Shown: one piece after another, positions 34,941-44,127 of the stretch
Position numbering within the stretch: the first letter of the stretch is position 1
Layout of the letters: the number at the start of each line of letters is the position of its first letter
Assembly: GCA_965243565.1 (NCBI GenBank)
Contig: OZ251571.1
Span: 1,488,001 to 1,552,000 of the forward strand
DNA length: 64,000 nt
Direction: 5' to 3'
From: CBDEVH01 sp965243565
Lineage (GTDB): Bacteria > Pseudomonadota > Gammaproteobacteria > Tethybacterales > Persebacteraceae
Made by a program: the position numbers and the translations under genes
Notes under the pieces: model-generated
Seen by the model: only the letters and a program-made list of their open reading frames with translations
Told to the model about the DNA's origin: nothing
The model's database searches: none

Positions 34941-35600
34941 TTACTCTATACCACTAGTTGTATAGTCCTCTACAATATCAACGTTTACATTAATATCAAG
35001 ATACTCACTATTGGGTCGTCTTTTAAGTACATCGGTAAATTGGAAGCCAGCGTGCTCAAAATTAACCTTATAGCCTGTAATCACTTTTTTAGGCTCTTCT
35101 TCAATTTGGCATACTTTTACTTTTTTTGTTCGTGATTCGGTAACTTCTTGACCGTTTTGGAGGTTATCACCAATAATCGTGCCCAATAATGCACCAGCAG
35201 CAGTGGCGGCTGTTTTGCCCTTGCCTTTGCCAAGTTGATTGCCAAGCAAACCACCAGCCAAACCACCAATGAGTTCACCGCCGGTTAGTTCTCCGTCTTG
35301 AGCGGCGACTTCACCACCTAAAATAGCACCAAGACCAGCAGCAACATCACGACCACTGCCCTTGCCTACAGCACTGCCTGCGGCTCCACCAATGAGTCCA
35401 CCAATGAGTTTGTCTTTGGTTTTATCACCTATCTGTTTGGTAGTCTTGTTTTTATAATAGCAAACTTCAATTTCTTCATAGACTGTCTCGATAATAGGGC
35501 GATAGTCAATAATACGCGCTTGTGTTAGATAACTGTTGTCAGCGGCTGAGGCACAGGCAGCCAGACTAGATATAATTAAAAAAGTAGTAGTTTTTTTCAT
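34941..35600 (-). CDS. Glycine-zipper outer membrane lipoprotein
   Basis: A 219 aa envelope protein. The signal peptide ends in a lipobox LAAC (Cys16), so it is probably lipidated. Residues about 63-155 are glycine/alanine-rich helices with GxxxG spacing (GGLIGGAAGSAVG, GGLLGNQLGKG), as in the Rick_17kDa and SlyB-like families. A short beta-rich C-terminal part follows. It has the strongest Shine-Dalgarno of the window (AAGGAG, 7 bases before ATG) and a clear promoter with a leader of about 45 bases, both of which suggest high expression. Confidence 0.8.
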   Translation of the reverse strand: MKKTTTFLIISSLAACASAADNSYLTQARIIDYRPIIETVYEEIEVCYYKNKTTKQIGDKTKDKLIGGLIGGAAGSAVGKGSGRDVAAGLGAILGGEVAAQDGELTGGELIGGLAGGLLGNQLGKGKGKTAATAAGALLGTIIGDNLQNGQEVTESRTKKVKVCQIEEEPKKVITGYKVNFEHAGFQFTDVLKRRPNSEYLDINVNVDIVEDYTTSGIE

Positions 35601-35652
35601 TTTCGTCTCCTTATTTGATTAATTTAAAAATTCTAAAAGAAAATGACTACCT

Positions 35653-35681
35653 ATTATAACACTAAGACCGCTTGCTGTCTC
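35653..35681 (-). promoter_or_regulatory. Promoter of the glycine-zipper lipoprotein
   Basis: On the minus strand, GAGACA (35676-35681) and TATAAT (35653-35658) are separated by 17 bases. The -35 half lies in the loop of an inverted repeat, ACCGCT (35667-35672) and AGCGGT (35684-35689), which could be an operator or the end of the hemC transcript. Confidence 0.5.
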
Positions 35682-35743
35682 TTAGCGGTTATTGATAACT
35701 CTTACCATAGTAAGATGAATTTTTAGGAATTAATACAAAAGCC

Positions 35744-36625
35744 TCATGAGTATCTATTTTGACCAATTATTTCGGCGGCTTGCCGACCCGCATTTTTTGG
35801 AGTATCAGCGTTTATTGTTGTTTGTAAAAACTGTCCGGTGTCTGTTTGGTAAAATGCCTGCAAACAAATACTGCCGTCTTGTTGTAGTGTGGCGTGAGAG
35901 CCTAAAGCCGTGCTACAGTCGGCTTGCATTGCCGCAGCAAAAGCACGTTCGGCGTTTATTCGCTTCATCACCAATGGCTTGTTGAGAGGGGCTAATTGTT
36001 TTATTAGTGCGTGATTGGTTGCCAAACATTCTAATGCAATAACGCCTTGCCCTGCTGCCGGTATAAACTGATTAATCGATAGGTATTCTTTTATAACAGC
36101 GTTTAGCCCCAAACGTTGTATTCCAGCAGCGGCTAAAACAATGGCGTCGCATTCCGAATTTTCAATTTTTTTTAGGCGCGTTTGTAAATTACCGCGGATG
36201 GATATGGTTTGAATACTCGGGGCGTATTGCTTTAGTAATGCCTGCCGTCTTGGGCTACAAGTACCAATAACAGCATTGGCAGGTAAATCAGCAAGACGAT
36301 TGTAGTGTTTGCTGATAAATACATCACGAGGGTCTTCGGCAAAACCAACGGCTGCCAGTGTAAAGTCAGGGTGCGTTGTCGCCGCCATGTCTTTTAAAGA
36401 ATGGACAGCAACGTCGGCACGACCATTGGCGATGGCGTGTTGTAGTGTTTTTATAAATAATTCTTTGCCACCTATTTCGTGGAGAGGGCGATCTAATATT
36501 TCATCACCTGTTGTCGATAAAGGTACTATCTTGGTAGAAATACCAATCTTATCAAGGGCAGCGGCAACTTGCTCGGTTTGTAGCAATGCCAATGGGCTTT
36601 TTCTGGAGGCTAAACGAATCATCAT
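35744..36625 (-). CDS. hemC: Hydroxymethylbilane synthase
   Basis: Joins four porphobilinogen units to hydroxymethylbilane in haem synthesis. At 293 aa it is slightly shorter than the E. coli enzyme. The active-site Asp (D79 in VHSLKDM), the Arg-rich site (CSPRRQALL, RGNLQTRL) and the cofactor-attaching C237 (MQADCSTALGS) are all present. The ATG overlaps the ubiB stop (ATGA). hemD is not downstream, where it would be expected; hemX and hemY are 31 kb away. Confidence 0.94.
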   Translation of the reverse strand: MMIRLASRKSPLALLQTEQVAAALDKIGISTKIVPLSTTGDEILDRPLHEIGGKELFIKTLQHAIANGRADVAVHSLKDMAATTHPDFTLAAVGFAEDPRDVFISKHYNRLADLPANAVIGTCSPRRQALLKQYAPSIQTISIRGNLQTRLKKIENSECDAIVLAAAGIQRLGLNAVIKEYLSINQFIPAAGQGVIALECLATNHALIKQLAPLNKPLVMKRINAERAFAAAMQADCSTALGSHATLQQDGSICLQAFYQTDTGQFLQTTINADTPKNAGRQAAEIIGQNRYS

Positions 36626-38106
36626 AGGAATGAATTGCCTAAAACAAGTAATAAAGCGATAGCGGTAGCGGATAAAAAGCCTTGTACAAAATATTTTTTT
36701 GCCTCACTCTTTTTTTGTGTGTTTTTGTTTTGCGCAATGAGCGTACGGGCAAGTAAGGGCCCTTCTTTTAATATGTATTGGAGGTTGGGTAGTTGCTTGC
36801 GAATTTCTAATACGGTTTGCTTGACGTTAAATTGTTGCGATGCCCAATGTTCAACGATGGGTTTGGCAATGTCCCACATATTTAAATCAGGGTCTAAAAA
36901 ACTGCCCATGCCTTCTACATTGAGTAGGGTTTTTTGCAGTAGTATTAATTGTGGTTGTACTTCAAGTTCAAATTGTCGTGCGGTTTGAAACATGCGTAAT
37001 AAGAATATCCCAAAGGATATATTTTTGAGCGGTTGTGCAAATATGGGCTCACAAACCACACGTAATTGTGCTTCAAATTCGGCAACGTCCACAGTGGCTG
37101 GTACCCAGCCGGCTTGAACGTGCATGTCGGCAACACGGCGGTAATCTCGATTAAAAAAGGCTAAAAAGTTCTGTAATAAATATTCTTTATCAAAGTCGTT
37201 GAGCTGTCCGACAATGCCATAGTCTAAAAAAACGTAGCGGCCTTGGTTGTCTAAATGAATATTGCCTGGGTGCATGTCGGCATGAAAAAAATTGTCACGA
37301 AAGACTTGATTAAAAAAGATGCTAATGCCCGATTTGGCAAGTGTGGAACGATCGACTGGTAATGCCTCAAAATTAGCCTTGGCAATTGGCACTGCCTCAA
37401 TGTATTCCATTACCATGACTTCACGCAGACACCATGGCCAATAAACTTGTGGTATGCGAAGGTTGGGGTTGTCTTGTGATTGCCTATATATTTGCGCACA
37501 GTTGCCAGCTTCTCGCAATAGATCGGTTTCGGCTTGTAAATGTCTGGCAAATTCTGCTACTAATTCTTTGGGCTTTATGCGGTCGCTGTCTTTGATTAGC
37601 AGTTGCGCTATTGCTGCCACTTTTTTTAATAAGCGAATGTCTTTTTGTAGCTGGATTTCTATGGTCGGGCGTAAAACTTTAACGGCAACAATTTTATCGT
37701 TGTCCAACAGACGTGCACGGTGAACTTGGGCAACGGATGCACTGCCAACGGGAGTCATATCAAATTCGGAAAATATCTCGGCGAAGTCTTTTTTATAGAG
37801 ACGTTCTAACGTAGCGCGAATAACTTCAGGCTTTTCAGGCGTTACTCGGTCTTGTAGTTTTTCGAGTTCTTCAATAAAGTCAGGGGGAACAATGTCGCGA
37901 CGTGTTGAGATTTGCTGACCAAATTTTATAAAAATCGGTCCCAGTTCTTCTAGTGCGTGTCGCAAACGAATGGCTTGAGATTGTTTATAATCAGCTTTGC
38001 GCCAGCGTTTCCATTTTTGTCCTATACTGTTTTTAAACAAGGCAACGATAATGCCGTCTATGCCAAAGCGTAGCAGGGTGGAAAAGATAATGAATAATCG
38101 GTACAT
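36622..38106 (-). CDS. ubiB: Ubiquinone biosynthesis kinase-like protein UbiB
   Basis: Atypical ADCK/UbiB ATPase needed for ubiquinone synthesis. The 494 aa product has the KxGQ motif (KFGQQISTRRDI), the Ala-rich loop replacing the P-loop (GSASVAQVHRA), the catalytic region HADMHPGN and DYG (VFLDYGIVGQL), and one hydrophobic segment at the C-terminus. E. coli UbiB is somewhat longer. ubiE and ubiJ, its usual neighbours, are absent; hemC follows by 4-base overlap. Confidence 0.92.
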   Translation of the reverse strand: MYRLFIIFSTLLRFGIDGIIVALFKNSIGQKWKRWRKADYKQSQAIRLRHALEELGPIFIKFGQQISTRRDIVPPDFIEELEKLQDRVTPEKPEVIRATLERLYKKDFAEIFSEFDMTPVGSASVAQVHRARLLDNDKIVAVKVLRPTIEIQLQKDIRLLKKVAAIAQLLIKDSDRIKPKELVAEFARHLQAETDLLREAGNCAQIYRQSQDNPNLRIPQVYWPWCLREVMVMEYIEAVPIAKANFEALPVDRSTLAKSGISIFFNQVFRDNFFHADMHPGNIHLDNQGRYVFLDYGIVGQLNDFDKEYLLQNFLAFFNRDYRRVADMHVQAGWVPATVDVAEFEAQLRVVCEPIFAQPLKNISFGIFLLRMFQTARQFELEVQPQLILLQKTLLNVEGMGSFLDPDLNMWDIAKPIVEHWASQQFNVKQTVLEIRKQLPNLQYILKEGPLLARTLIAQNKNTQKKSEAKKYFVQGFLSATAIALLLVLGNSFL

Positions 38107-38245
38107 TAATATTAATGAATGGCTGATGGGCTCATTTATATAACCAAAAGGCTGGTAATAGCGTGTATTTTACCAATAGGATTGTACACGCAATAAACAA
38201 TAGACGCATCACTTGTCTATTGAAGCCCCGATTTAAATGTCTATT

Positions 38246-39652
38246 TTAACGGCGGTCTAAATCAATTGGCACAACCAAATTACGACCGTTACGCCAAATA
38301 TAAAATGCAATAGCACCATTTTCTAGTTCTTGGATGAGTGAAATGAATCTATCTTTATTGGTAATTTTTTGGCGACGCTGGTTAATCAAAACATGGGTAA
38401 TAATGTCATTTTGACGAATACTGCGAATACCACGCGGCGTTTTTTTATCGATGACGATTTCAGTCACCACAACACCATGGCTTAAACCAACACGGCTTAA
38501 AATTTCTTCGGTGATGTCGGATATTTTTAGCCCCAATAGCAATGCGGGGGGTATTTCGTTTTCTATCGCACCCAATGTAGTTGATAACGTTAATATCTCA
38601 CCATCACGCCAAACATCTATAGTAACCTTAGTTCCCGGGCGCGTCCCGCCAATAATTTGTGGTAAATCGGCAGATTCTATAATTGGTGTGCCATTAAAGT
38701 CCAATAAAATATCACCACTGATAATACCGGCTTCAGCGGCTGCAGTGTCTTCGCTGACTTCGTTAACCAAGACACCTTTTTTTTCGTCTAAACCATAGGC
38801 TTTCATGATAGTTTTGGTAACAGGTTCAAAGTGAATGCCCAATTTGCCACGGTGAACGACACCATCTACACGGAGGCGGTTACCGATGTCGATGGCAACA
38901 TTAATTGGAATGGCAAATGATACGCCAGCAAAAGCACGGACAGGTGAAATAATTTGCGAATTAATGCCAATGACTTTGCCTTCTGCATTGATTAACGGCC
39001 CACCAGAATTGCCGGGGTTAATGGCGGCATCGGTTTGAATAAATGGCACATAGTTTTCGCTGGGCAAACGTCTGCCCAATGCACTGATAATACCGCTGGT
39101 AACAGTCTGATCTAGACCATAGGGCGAACCAATGGCAAGCACGGATTGTCCGACTTTAAGTATCGAAGAATCTCCCAACTTTACTGTTGGCAATGGAGTG
39201 TCGCTTTCAATTTTTAATAACGCAATATCAGTTTTGTCATCACGACCAATTATTTTTGCGTCGTATTTTTCTTCATCAGAGGTGGTTACACGAATTTTAT
39301 CCATGCCCCGTATGACGTGCGCATTGGTCAATATGTAACCGTCGCTATCAATAATAAAGCCAGATCCTACCGAATTTCGAGGTTGCTGGGGTTGCTGAGG
39401 TTGCTGGGGTTGCAAACGTTCAAACAAGTCGGGAGCAAATGGGAATAAATCTTCGAATGGATTTATACGACGACGCTGTTTTTTTTGAGATTTGTTTTTA
39501 GAGGTTACCTCACCGTAAACACTGACAACACCGTCTCGGTTTTTTTCGACCAATTTAACAATATCAACTTCATGGGCGGCGACAGGCGATAATAAAGCCA
39601 TCCACAAAAATAAACAAACTATTTTTCTGTGTAAAATCATTTTTTGTACCAT
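38246..39652 (-). CDS. Periplasmic serine protease, DegP/DegQ/MucD type
   Basis: Envelope quality-control protease and chaperone. The 468 aa product has a signal peptide, a chymotrypsin-like domain with the triad H112 (TNAHVIRG), D142 (DKTDIALLKI) and S216 (NPGNSGGPL), then two PDZ domains. A Q/P-rich repeat (QPQQPQQPQQP, 81-91) precedes the protease core in the flexible LA-loop region. The first ATG directly follows AAAGGA with no spacing; Met5 (39640) starts a cleaner signal peptide and is an alternative start. A -10-like TATATT (39664-39669) is 11 bases upstream. Confidence 0.92.
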   Translation of the reverse strand: MVQKMILHRKIVCLFLWMALLSPVAAHEVDIVKLVEKNRDGVVSVYGEVTSKNKSQKKQRRRINPFEDLFPFAPDLFERLQPQQPQQPQQPRNSVGSGFIIDSDGYILTNAHVIRGMDKIRVTTSDEEKYDAKIIGRDDKTDIALLKIESDTPLPTVKLGDSSILKVGQSVLAIGSPYGLDQTVTSGIISALGRRLPSENYVPFIQTDAAINPGNSGGPLINAEGKVIGINSQIISPVRAFAGVSFAIPINVAIDIGNRLRVDGVVHRGKLGIHFEPVTKTIMKAYGLDEKKGVLVNEVSEDTAAAEAGIISGDILLDFNGTPIIESADLPQIIGGTRPGTKVTIDVWRDGEILTLSTTLGAIENEIPPALLLGLKISDITEEILSRVGLSHGVVVTEIVIDKKTPRGIRSIRQNDIITHVLINQRRQKITNKDRFISLIQELENGAIAFYIWRNGRNLVVPIDLDRR

Positions 39653-39722
39653 TCCTTTGTCTTAATATAGATGAATAGGTTAATTTTACCTATTTGTCGT
39701 GTTAAAAATCAATTTTTTTATA

Positions 39723-40883
39723 CTATCTCACGATCAAATCATGATTGTGAGAGGATAACCCAATCGCACCGTTATCAGTAACCAACACTGTTTCGCCTGT
39801 GGTCATTGCCAAGCCGCTTGCACTGTCCATTAAAATAATGTGAATAAAAAAGACCATGTTTTTTTTTGCAATGAATGTATTGCCCGAATAAAACATGGGA
39901 TAGTCCATCCAATTTGGAGCAAAGGTAGTACCTAGGCTATATCCCGTTGCGTTGAGTCGGCAATCTTTCATGCCTGCTTCATCGGCAACTCTTGCATATT
40001 CGTCAAATACTTGCCCTATGGGCTGCCCTGGTTTTAACGCGTTTTTAGCCGCATTAAATGCCTCTACTGCCACTTTATGCATTTGTAGATGTCTTTGGCA
40101 AGGCTCACCTATCAGTATCGTCCGCATCATTGCTGCATGGTAATGACAATAACTACCAGCGTATTCTAAGGTAAGTTGGTCATTGTCGGATAAGGTGCGT
40201 CGACCTGCATAAGAGCGACAAAGCAAAGCGCGCTCGCCTGAACCGACTATAAATTCATTGCCGGAATACTCACCACCTTTGCGAAATATTTCGCCTTGTA
40301 AGTCGGCTAGAATATCACCTTCAAAAGCACCTGCACGGATATTTTTAGTAGCGACCGTTAAGGCACTATCGGCTGCCGCTGCTGCTTTTTTAACGTGGTT
40401 TATTTCGGCATCGCTTTTGATGACTCTTAACGCACTAACGGCGGTTGAAAAATCCTGTAATTCATAATCTGCCAATGCTGCGCTTAATACTTGTCCGTTT
40501 TTAGCGGTGAGGCCATAAGCATCCCATTCAACACCCAAGCATTTTGTAACACCATATTCACGAATAATATCAAGTAAGTCATCGGCTGGTGTTGCGCCTT
40601 GCCTATCTTGCCAAATACGAATGTCGTCTATCATAGAGGTCAGTTGGGCTTGTCGTAAGTCTGCCGACCGTGTCAGTAGTGTCATGCGTCCATCGTTATG
40701 CAAATATAAGCACTGAAAAAAAACATAACCAAAGGTATCGTACCCTGTTAAGTAATACATGCTTTCTTGACGAAAAAGCAAACACCCTTCTAAATTGTTT
40801 TGTGCCATCATCGCCAAAACACGTTGCCTTCTATCGGCAAGTTCAACCGTGCTAAAATGAAGTTGCGGTTTGAGTTGTTGCAT
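39723..40883 (-). CDS. M24-family hydrolase, ectoine hydrolase (DoeA)-like
   Basis: The 386 aa product has a creatinase N-terminal domain and a pita-bread M24 domain. The motif normally holding two metal-binding Asp residues reads LEYAGSYCHYHAAMMRT, lacking both, as in creatinase-type and DoeA-type hydrolases rather than Xaa-Pro peptidases. The C-terminal part (FAPNWMDYPMFYSGN, MVFFIHIILMDS) resembles DoeA, which opens the ectoine ring. No doeB is present, so a different amidine or guanidine substrate is possible. It diverges from the Ldh2/PuuC-like pair at 41-43.5 kb. Confidence 0.65.
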   Translation of the reverse strand: MQQLKPQLHFSTVELADRRQRVLAMMAQNNLEGCLLFRQESMYYLTGYDTFGYVFFQCLYLHNDGRMTLLTRSADLRQAQLTSMIDDIRIWQDRQGATPADDLLDIIREYGVTKCLGVEWDAYGLTAKNGQVLSAALADYELQDFSTAVSALRVIKSDAEINHVKKAAAAADSALTVATKNIRAGAFEGDILADLQGEIFRKGGEYSGNEFIVGSGERALLCRSYAGRRTLSDNDQLTLEYAGSYCHYHAAMMRTILIGEPCQRHLQMHKVAVEAFNAAKNALKPGQPIGQVFDEYARVADEAGMKDCRLNATGYSLGTTFAPNWMDYPMFYSGNTFIAKKNMVFFIHIILMDSASGLAMTTGETVLVTDNGAIGLSSHNHDLIVR

Positions 40884-40891
40884 ATACTTCC

Positions 40892-40897
40892 ATTATA
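40892..40897 (-). promoter_or_regulatory. -10 element of the DoeA-like gene, leaderless geometry
   Basis: TATAAT on the minus strand ends 8 bases before the ATG of the M24 gene. There is no Shine-Dalgarno. The divergent Ldh2 gene has TATATC (40980-40985) 5 bases before its ATG. Confidence 0.45.
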
Positions 40898-40990
40898 CCC
40901 ACCAAACCCACCATTAGCAGAATGCAGGTTTTTATGTAAGACAGTATTTATTTTATTTTTCACATTCATTAACTTTAGGTATATCAATTT

Positions 40991-41992
40991 ATGACAACAA
41001 CAGCACTAACACTCGACACTATTTATAAAATGGCATTCCAATGCCTACAAGACAATGGCGCGGACAAAAAAAACGCCACCTTACTGGCAACGACTATCAT
41101 GAAAGCCGAGCGCGATGGCTCAACATCGCATGGCTTGTTTCGATTGCCTGCTTATGTCGCATCGCTGCGATCTAAAAAAATGAATGGCTGTGCCGTACCC
41201 ACGCTAATCCAAGCCACCCCTGCCTTGATAAAAGTACATGGCAATAATGGCTGTGCGCCTGTGGCTCATCATTTGGGTATTCCTGCGCTCATTGCCGCCG
41301 CACAAACAACAGGGATTGCCGCTTGTGCGTTTACCCATATTCATCACATGGCAGCTTTGTGGCCCGAAGTCGAAACTCTTGCAGAAGCAAATTTGGTTGG
41401 CTTTACTTGCACCGCTTATATGCCCGCCGTTGCACCTTATGGTGGCAGTTCGGCGTTGTTTGGCACCAATCCTATGGCTTTTGCTTGGCCTCGCGAAAAT
41501 GCCACGCCAATTGTTTTTGATATGGCAACGGCATCGATGGCAAAAGGAGAGATTCAAATTGCCGCACGTGATGGACATAGCGTACCACTGGGCACTGGGC
41601 TGGATAAAAATGGGAACGATACCACCGATCCAAAAGCAATCGAAGATGGTGGGGTTATTTTGCCTTTTGGTGGGCACAAAGGATCGGCTTTGTCAATGAT
41701 GGTCGAGTTACTGGCTGCAGGTTTGGTGGGAGAGCAGTTTTCTTTTGAAGCGGCTGTCAACGACAATAAAGATGGTGGTCCGCCACAAGGTGGACAATTG
41801 TTAATCGCGTTCTCACCCGAGTGGATTGCTGGAGCAGGTTGGCAAGATCATTGTGATTTGTTTTTTCAACGATTAAGCAATATGCAAGGCGTTCGTTTGC
41901 CGGGTGCACGACGACACAAAAACCGCCTCAATACAGATGATAGAGCAATTAAAAGCACTTTGATTAATACCATTAAAAAATTGATGAATTAG
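40991..41992 (+). CDS. Ldh2/malate dehydrogenase-2 family oxidoreductase
   Basis: A 333 aa NAD(P)H-dependent dehydrogenase. The family motif around SHGLFRLPAYVASLR and the GxHKG segment (FGGHKGSALSMMVELL) are conserved. The closest functional type by eye is the delta1-pyrroline/piperideine-2-carboxylate reductase branch (DpkA-like), with malate, lactate and ureidoglycolate dehydrogenases as alternatives. It sits 23 bases before the PuuC-like gene, which suggests a role in degrading an amino or imino acid. The substrate cannot be fixed by sequence inspection. Confidence 0.7.
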   Translation: MTTTALTLDTIYKMAFQCLQDNGADKKNATLLATTIMKAERDGSTSHGLFRLPAYVASLRSKKMNGCAVPTLIQATPALIKVHGNNGCAPVAHHLGIPALIAAAQTTGIAACAFTHIHHMAALWPEVETLAEANLVGFTCTAYMPAVAPYGGSSALFGTNPMAFAWPRENATPIVFDMATASMAKGEIQIAARDGHSVPLGTGLDKNGNDTTDPKAIEDGGVILPFGGHKGSALSMMVELLAAGLVGEQFSFEAAVNDNKDGGPPQGGQLLIAFSPEWIAGAGWQDHCDLFFQRLSNMQGVRLPGARRHKNRLNTDDRAIKSTLINTIKKLMN

Positions 41993-42001
41993 GAATTAAG
42001 G

Positions 42002-42007
42002 TATAAT
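42002..42007 (+). promoter_or_regulatory. -10 element of the aldehyde dehydrogenase gene
   Basis: TATAAT ends 8 bases before the ATG, in the short gap after the Ldh2 gene. TTGATG (41981-41986) could serve as -35 with a short 15-base spacer. It would drive aldehyde dehydrogenase, gmk, rpoZ and spoT. Confidence 0.45.
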
Positions 42008-42015
42008 TCGCGGTT

Positions 42016-43527
42016 ATGGAATCGACATCTGAAAAAGCTTGCAGCCAACTTGATTGGCAACAAAAAGCACGCGATTTAACGTTAGAAACGCGCCTTTTTA
42101 TAGGTGGCGAATATCGTGATTCGATCGACGGAAACCGTCTAGACCTAACCAATCCTGCCACTGGTAAAGCGTTTACCACAGTCAGTGCTGGCAACGATAA
42201 AGATATTAACAACGCCGTATCTTGTGCCTTGCGTGCACACAAAAATGGTGTTTGGCGCAAACTAAAGCCACGCGATAGAGCGGCTGTTTTATACCGTTTT
42301 GCCGACCTTATCGATGCCCATGCCGATACCCTCGCACTATTGGATACACTTTGTATGGGTAAACCAATTGCCCAAGCACGTGAGTGGGATATCCCAGATT
42401 CGGCAATGACATTGCGTTATTTTGCTGAGTGCATTGATAAAATGGAAGGGAAGGTAACCACCCCGTATCACGATGCCTTGCACTATGTTTTACGTGAACC
42501 ATTGGGAGTCGTTGGCGCTATTTCACCTTGGAATTACCCTGTTTTAATGGCCATGTGGAAATTTGCACCGGCATTGGCAGCAGGCAATACTGTCGTGCTA
42601 AAACCTGCCGAACAAGCGCCGTTGTCGTGTCTTTATTTGGGGCAGCTGTTTATGGATGCAGGCGGACCAGCAGATGTGTTTAACATCGTCAGCGGCTTAG
42701 GGCCTGACGCAGGCAAGCCATTGGCACTGCATAATGATGTCGCTAAAATCAGTTTCACTGGCTCATCAGTCGTTGGCAAGCAAATCCTCATCTATGCAGG
42801 ACAGTCAAATATGAAACGCGTTGGGTTGGAGTGTGGTGGCAAATCGCCTCAGCTGTTTTTGGACGATCTTCCCGATATCGATACAGCAGTTAACGCGGCA
42901 GTGGATGGCATTTTTTCAAATGCTGGACAAGTATGTAATGCGGGTTCTCGTTTGCTGGTTGAAAAAACTATCTATGATGATTTTGTAAATCGTTTTGTTG
43001 AAAAAACACAACAGGCTTACCGTATCGGTGATCCTTTACAATGGGAAACGACCATGGGTCCTTTGGTTACTCATAGCGATAAAACCCGTGTTTTATCAAT
43101 GTTGCAACAAGCCAAAAATGACGGTAGCACAATCGCCATTGGCGGTGATGCAAGTGCCGAATGGGAGTCTGGTGCTTTTATAAACCCTACTTTGGTAACG
43201 CATGTTAACCGTGATACACAAATGGCAAAAGAAGAAGTGTTTGGTCCGGTAGCAGCAGCACTCAGTGTTGACAGCATAAATGACGGCGTACAACTAGCAA
43301 ATGATTCAATTTACGGCTTGGCAGCATCGGTATGGACCAAAGACATTAGCCGTGCACACAAAGCAGCACGCGACATTGAAGCAGGCGTGGTGTGGATTAA
43401 TACCTATTTTGAAGAAGATATGTCTCAACCGTTTGGCGGTTATAAACAGTCTGGCAATGCACGGGATAAATGTTTTGAGAGTTTAATCGAATACACTCAA
43501 ATGAAATCAGTATGGGTCTCGTTATGA
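42016..43527 (+). CDS. Aldehyde dehydrogenase, PuuC-like
   Basis: A 503 aa NAD(P)+-dependent aldehyde dehydrogenase with oxyanion N173 (PWNYP), general base E272 (LECGGKSP) and nucleophile C307 (GQVCNAG). The N-terminus (WQQKARDLTLETRLFIGGEY) and the C-terminus (MSQPFGGYKQSGNARDK) resemble E. coli PuuC, which oxidises gamma-glutamyl-gamma-aminobutyraldehyde in putrescine degradation; DoeC of ectoine degradation is a related type. With the polyamine-type importer at 8-11 kb this suggests amine catabolism. Its stop overlaps the gmk start (ATGA). Confidence 0.8.
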   Translation: MESTSEKACSQLDWQQKARDLTLETRLFIGGEYRDSIDGNRLDLTNPATGKAFTTVSAGNDKDINNAVSCALRAHKNGVWRKLKPRDRAAVLYRFADLIDAHADTLALLDTLCMGKPIAQAREWDIPDSAMTLRYFAECIDKMEGKVTTPYHDALHYVLREPLGVVGAISPWNYPVLMAMWKFAPALAAGNTVVLKPAEQAPLSCLYLGQLFMDAGGPADVFNIVSGLGPDAGKPLALHNDVAKISFTGSSVVGKQILIYAGQSNMKRVGLECGGKSPQLFLDDLPDIDTAVNAAVDGIFSNAGQVCNAGSRLLVEKTIYDDFVNRFVEKTQQAYRIGDPLQWETTMGPLVTHSDKTRVLSMLQQAKNDGSTIAIGGDASAEWESGAFINPTLVTHVNRDTQMAKEEVFGPVAAALSVDSINDGVQLANDSIYGLAASVWTKDISRAHKAARDIEAGVVWINTYFEEDMSQPFGGYKQSGNARDKCFESLIEYTQMKSVWVSL

Positions 43528-44123
43528 ACGAAACACCTGCAAATCATATTTTTCAGCCAGAAAATCCTTTGATTTTCATACTGTCAGCACCTTCTGGTGT
43601 CGGTAAATCGACCATCTCTAAGCGTATCGCTAAACAAGGTTATGCCTCCGTTTTAATATCGACCACCACCCGAACACCACGTCCTTCTGAAATAGAAGGA
43701 AACCACTATTTTTTTGTTTCTGAGGATGATTTTTCCCATCAAGTAGAGCAAAATAATTTTTTTGAGTGGGCTAAAATTTACAATAACTATTACGGTACCA
43801 GTACTTCCCAATTAAACAACGTGTTTGCCAAAAATAAAAATATCATCCTCGAAATCGACATTCAAGGAGCAAAAGAAGTTAAAAAACTCATGCCCACTGC
43901 TATTTCTATTTTTCTGTTTCCCCCTTCTATCGAAGAGCTACGCACACGGCTCACTAAAAGAGATGAAGACACACCCGAAGAGATTCAACTGAGGTTGAGT
44001 TGTGCGGTGGAAGAAATGGCTCATAAGAGCTGGTATGACTATAACATTGTCAACGACAACCTTTTATCAACGATTGATCAAATTAAAACAATCATTATTA
44101 ACCACTCAAAAGAGAAAATTTAA
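43524..44123 (+). CDS. gmk: Guanylate kinase
   Basis: Phosphorylates GMP to GDP. The 199 aa product has the P-loop SAPSGVGKST, the GMP-binding STTTRTPRPSEIEGNHY and the lid region RLTKRDEDTPEEIQLRL. The ATG at 43524 overlaps the aldehyde dehydrogenase stop as ATGA; an in-frame ATG 12 bases earlier is possible. The order gmk-rpoZ-spoT is the classic gammaproteobacterial one. The upstream neighbour is unusual for this operon. Confidence 0.95.
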   Translation: MNETPANHIFQPENPLIFILSAPSGVGKSTISKRIAKQGYASVLISTTTRTPRPSEIEGNHYFFVSEDDFSHQVEQNNFFEWAKIYNNYYGTSTSQLNNVFAKNKNIILEIDIQGAKEVKKLMPTAISIFLFPPSIEELRTRLTKRDEDTPEEIQLRLSCAVEEMAHKSWYDYNIVNDNLLSTIDQIKTIIINHSKEKI

Positions 44124-44127
44124 AACT

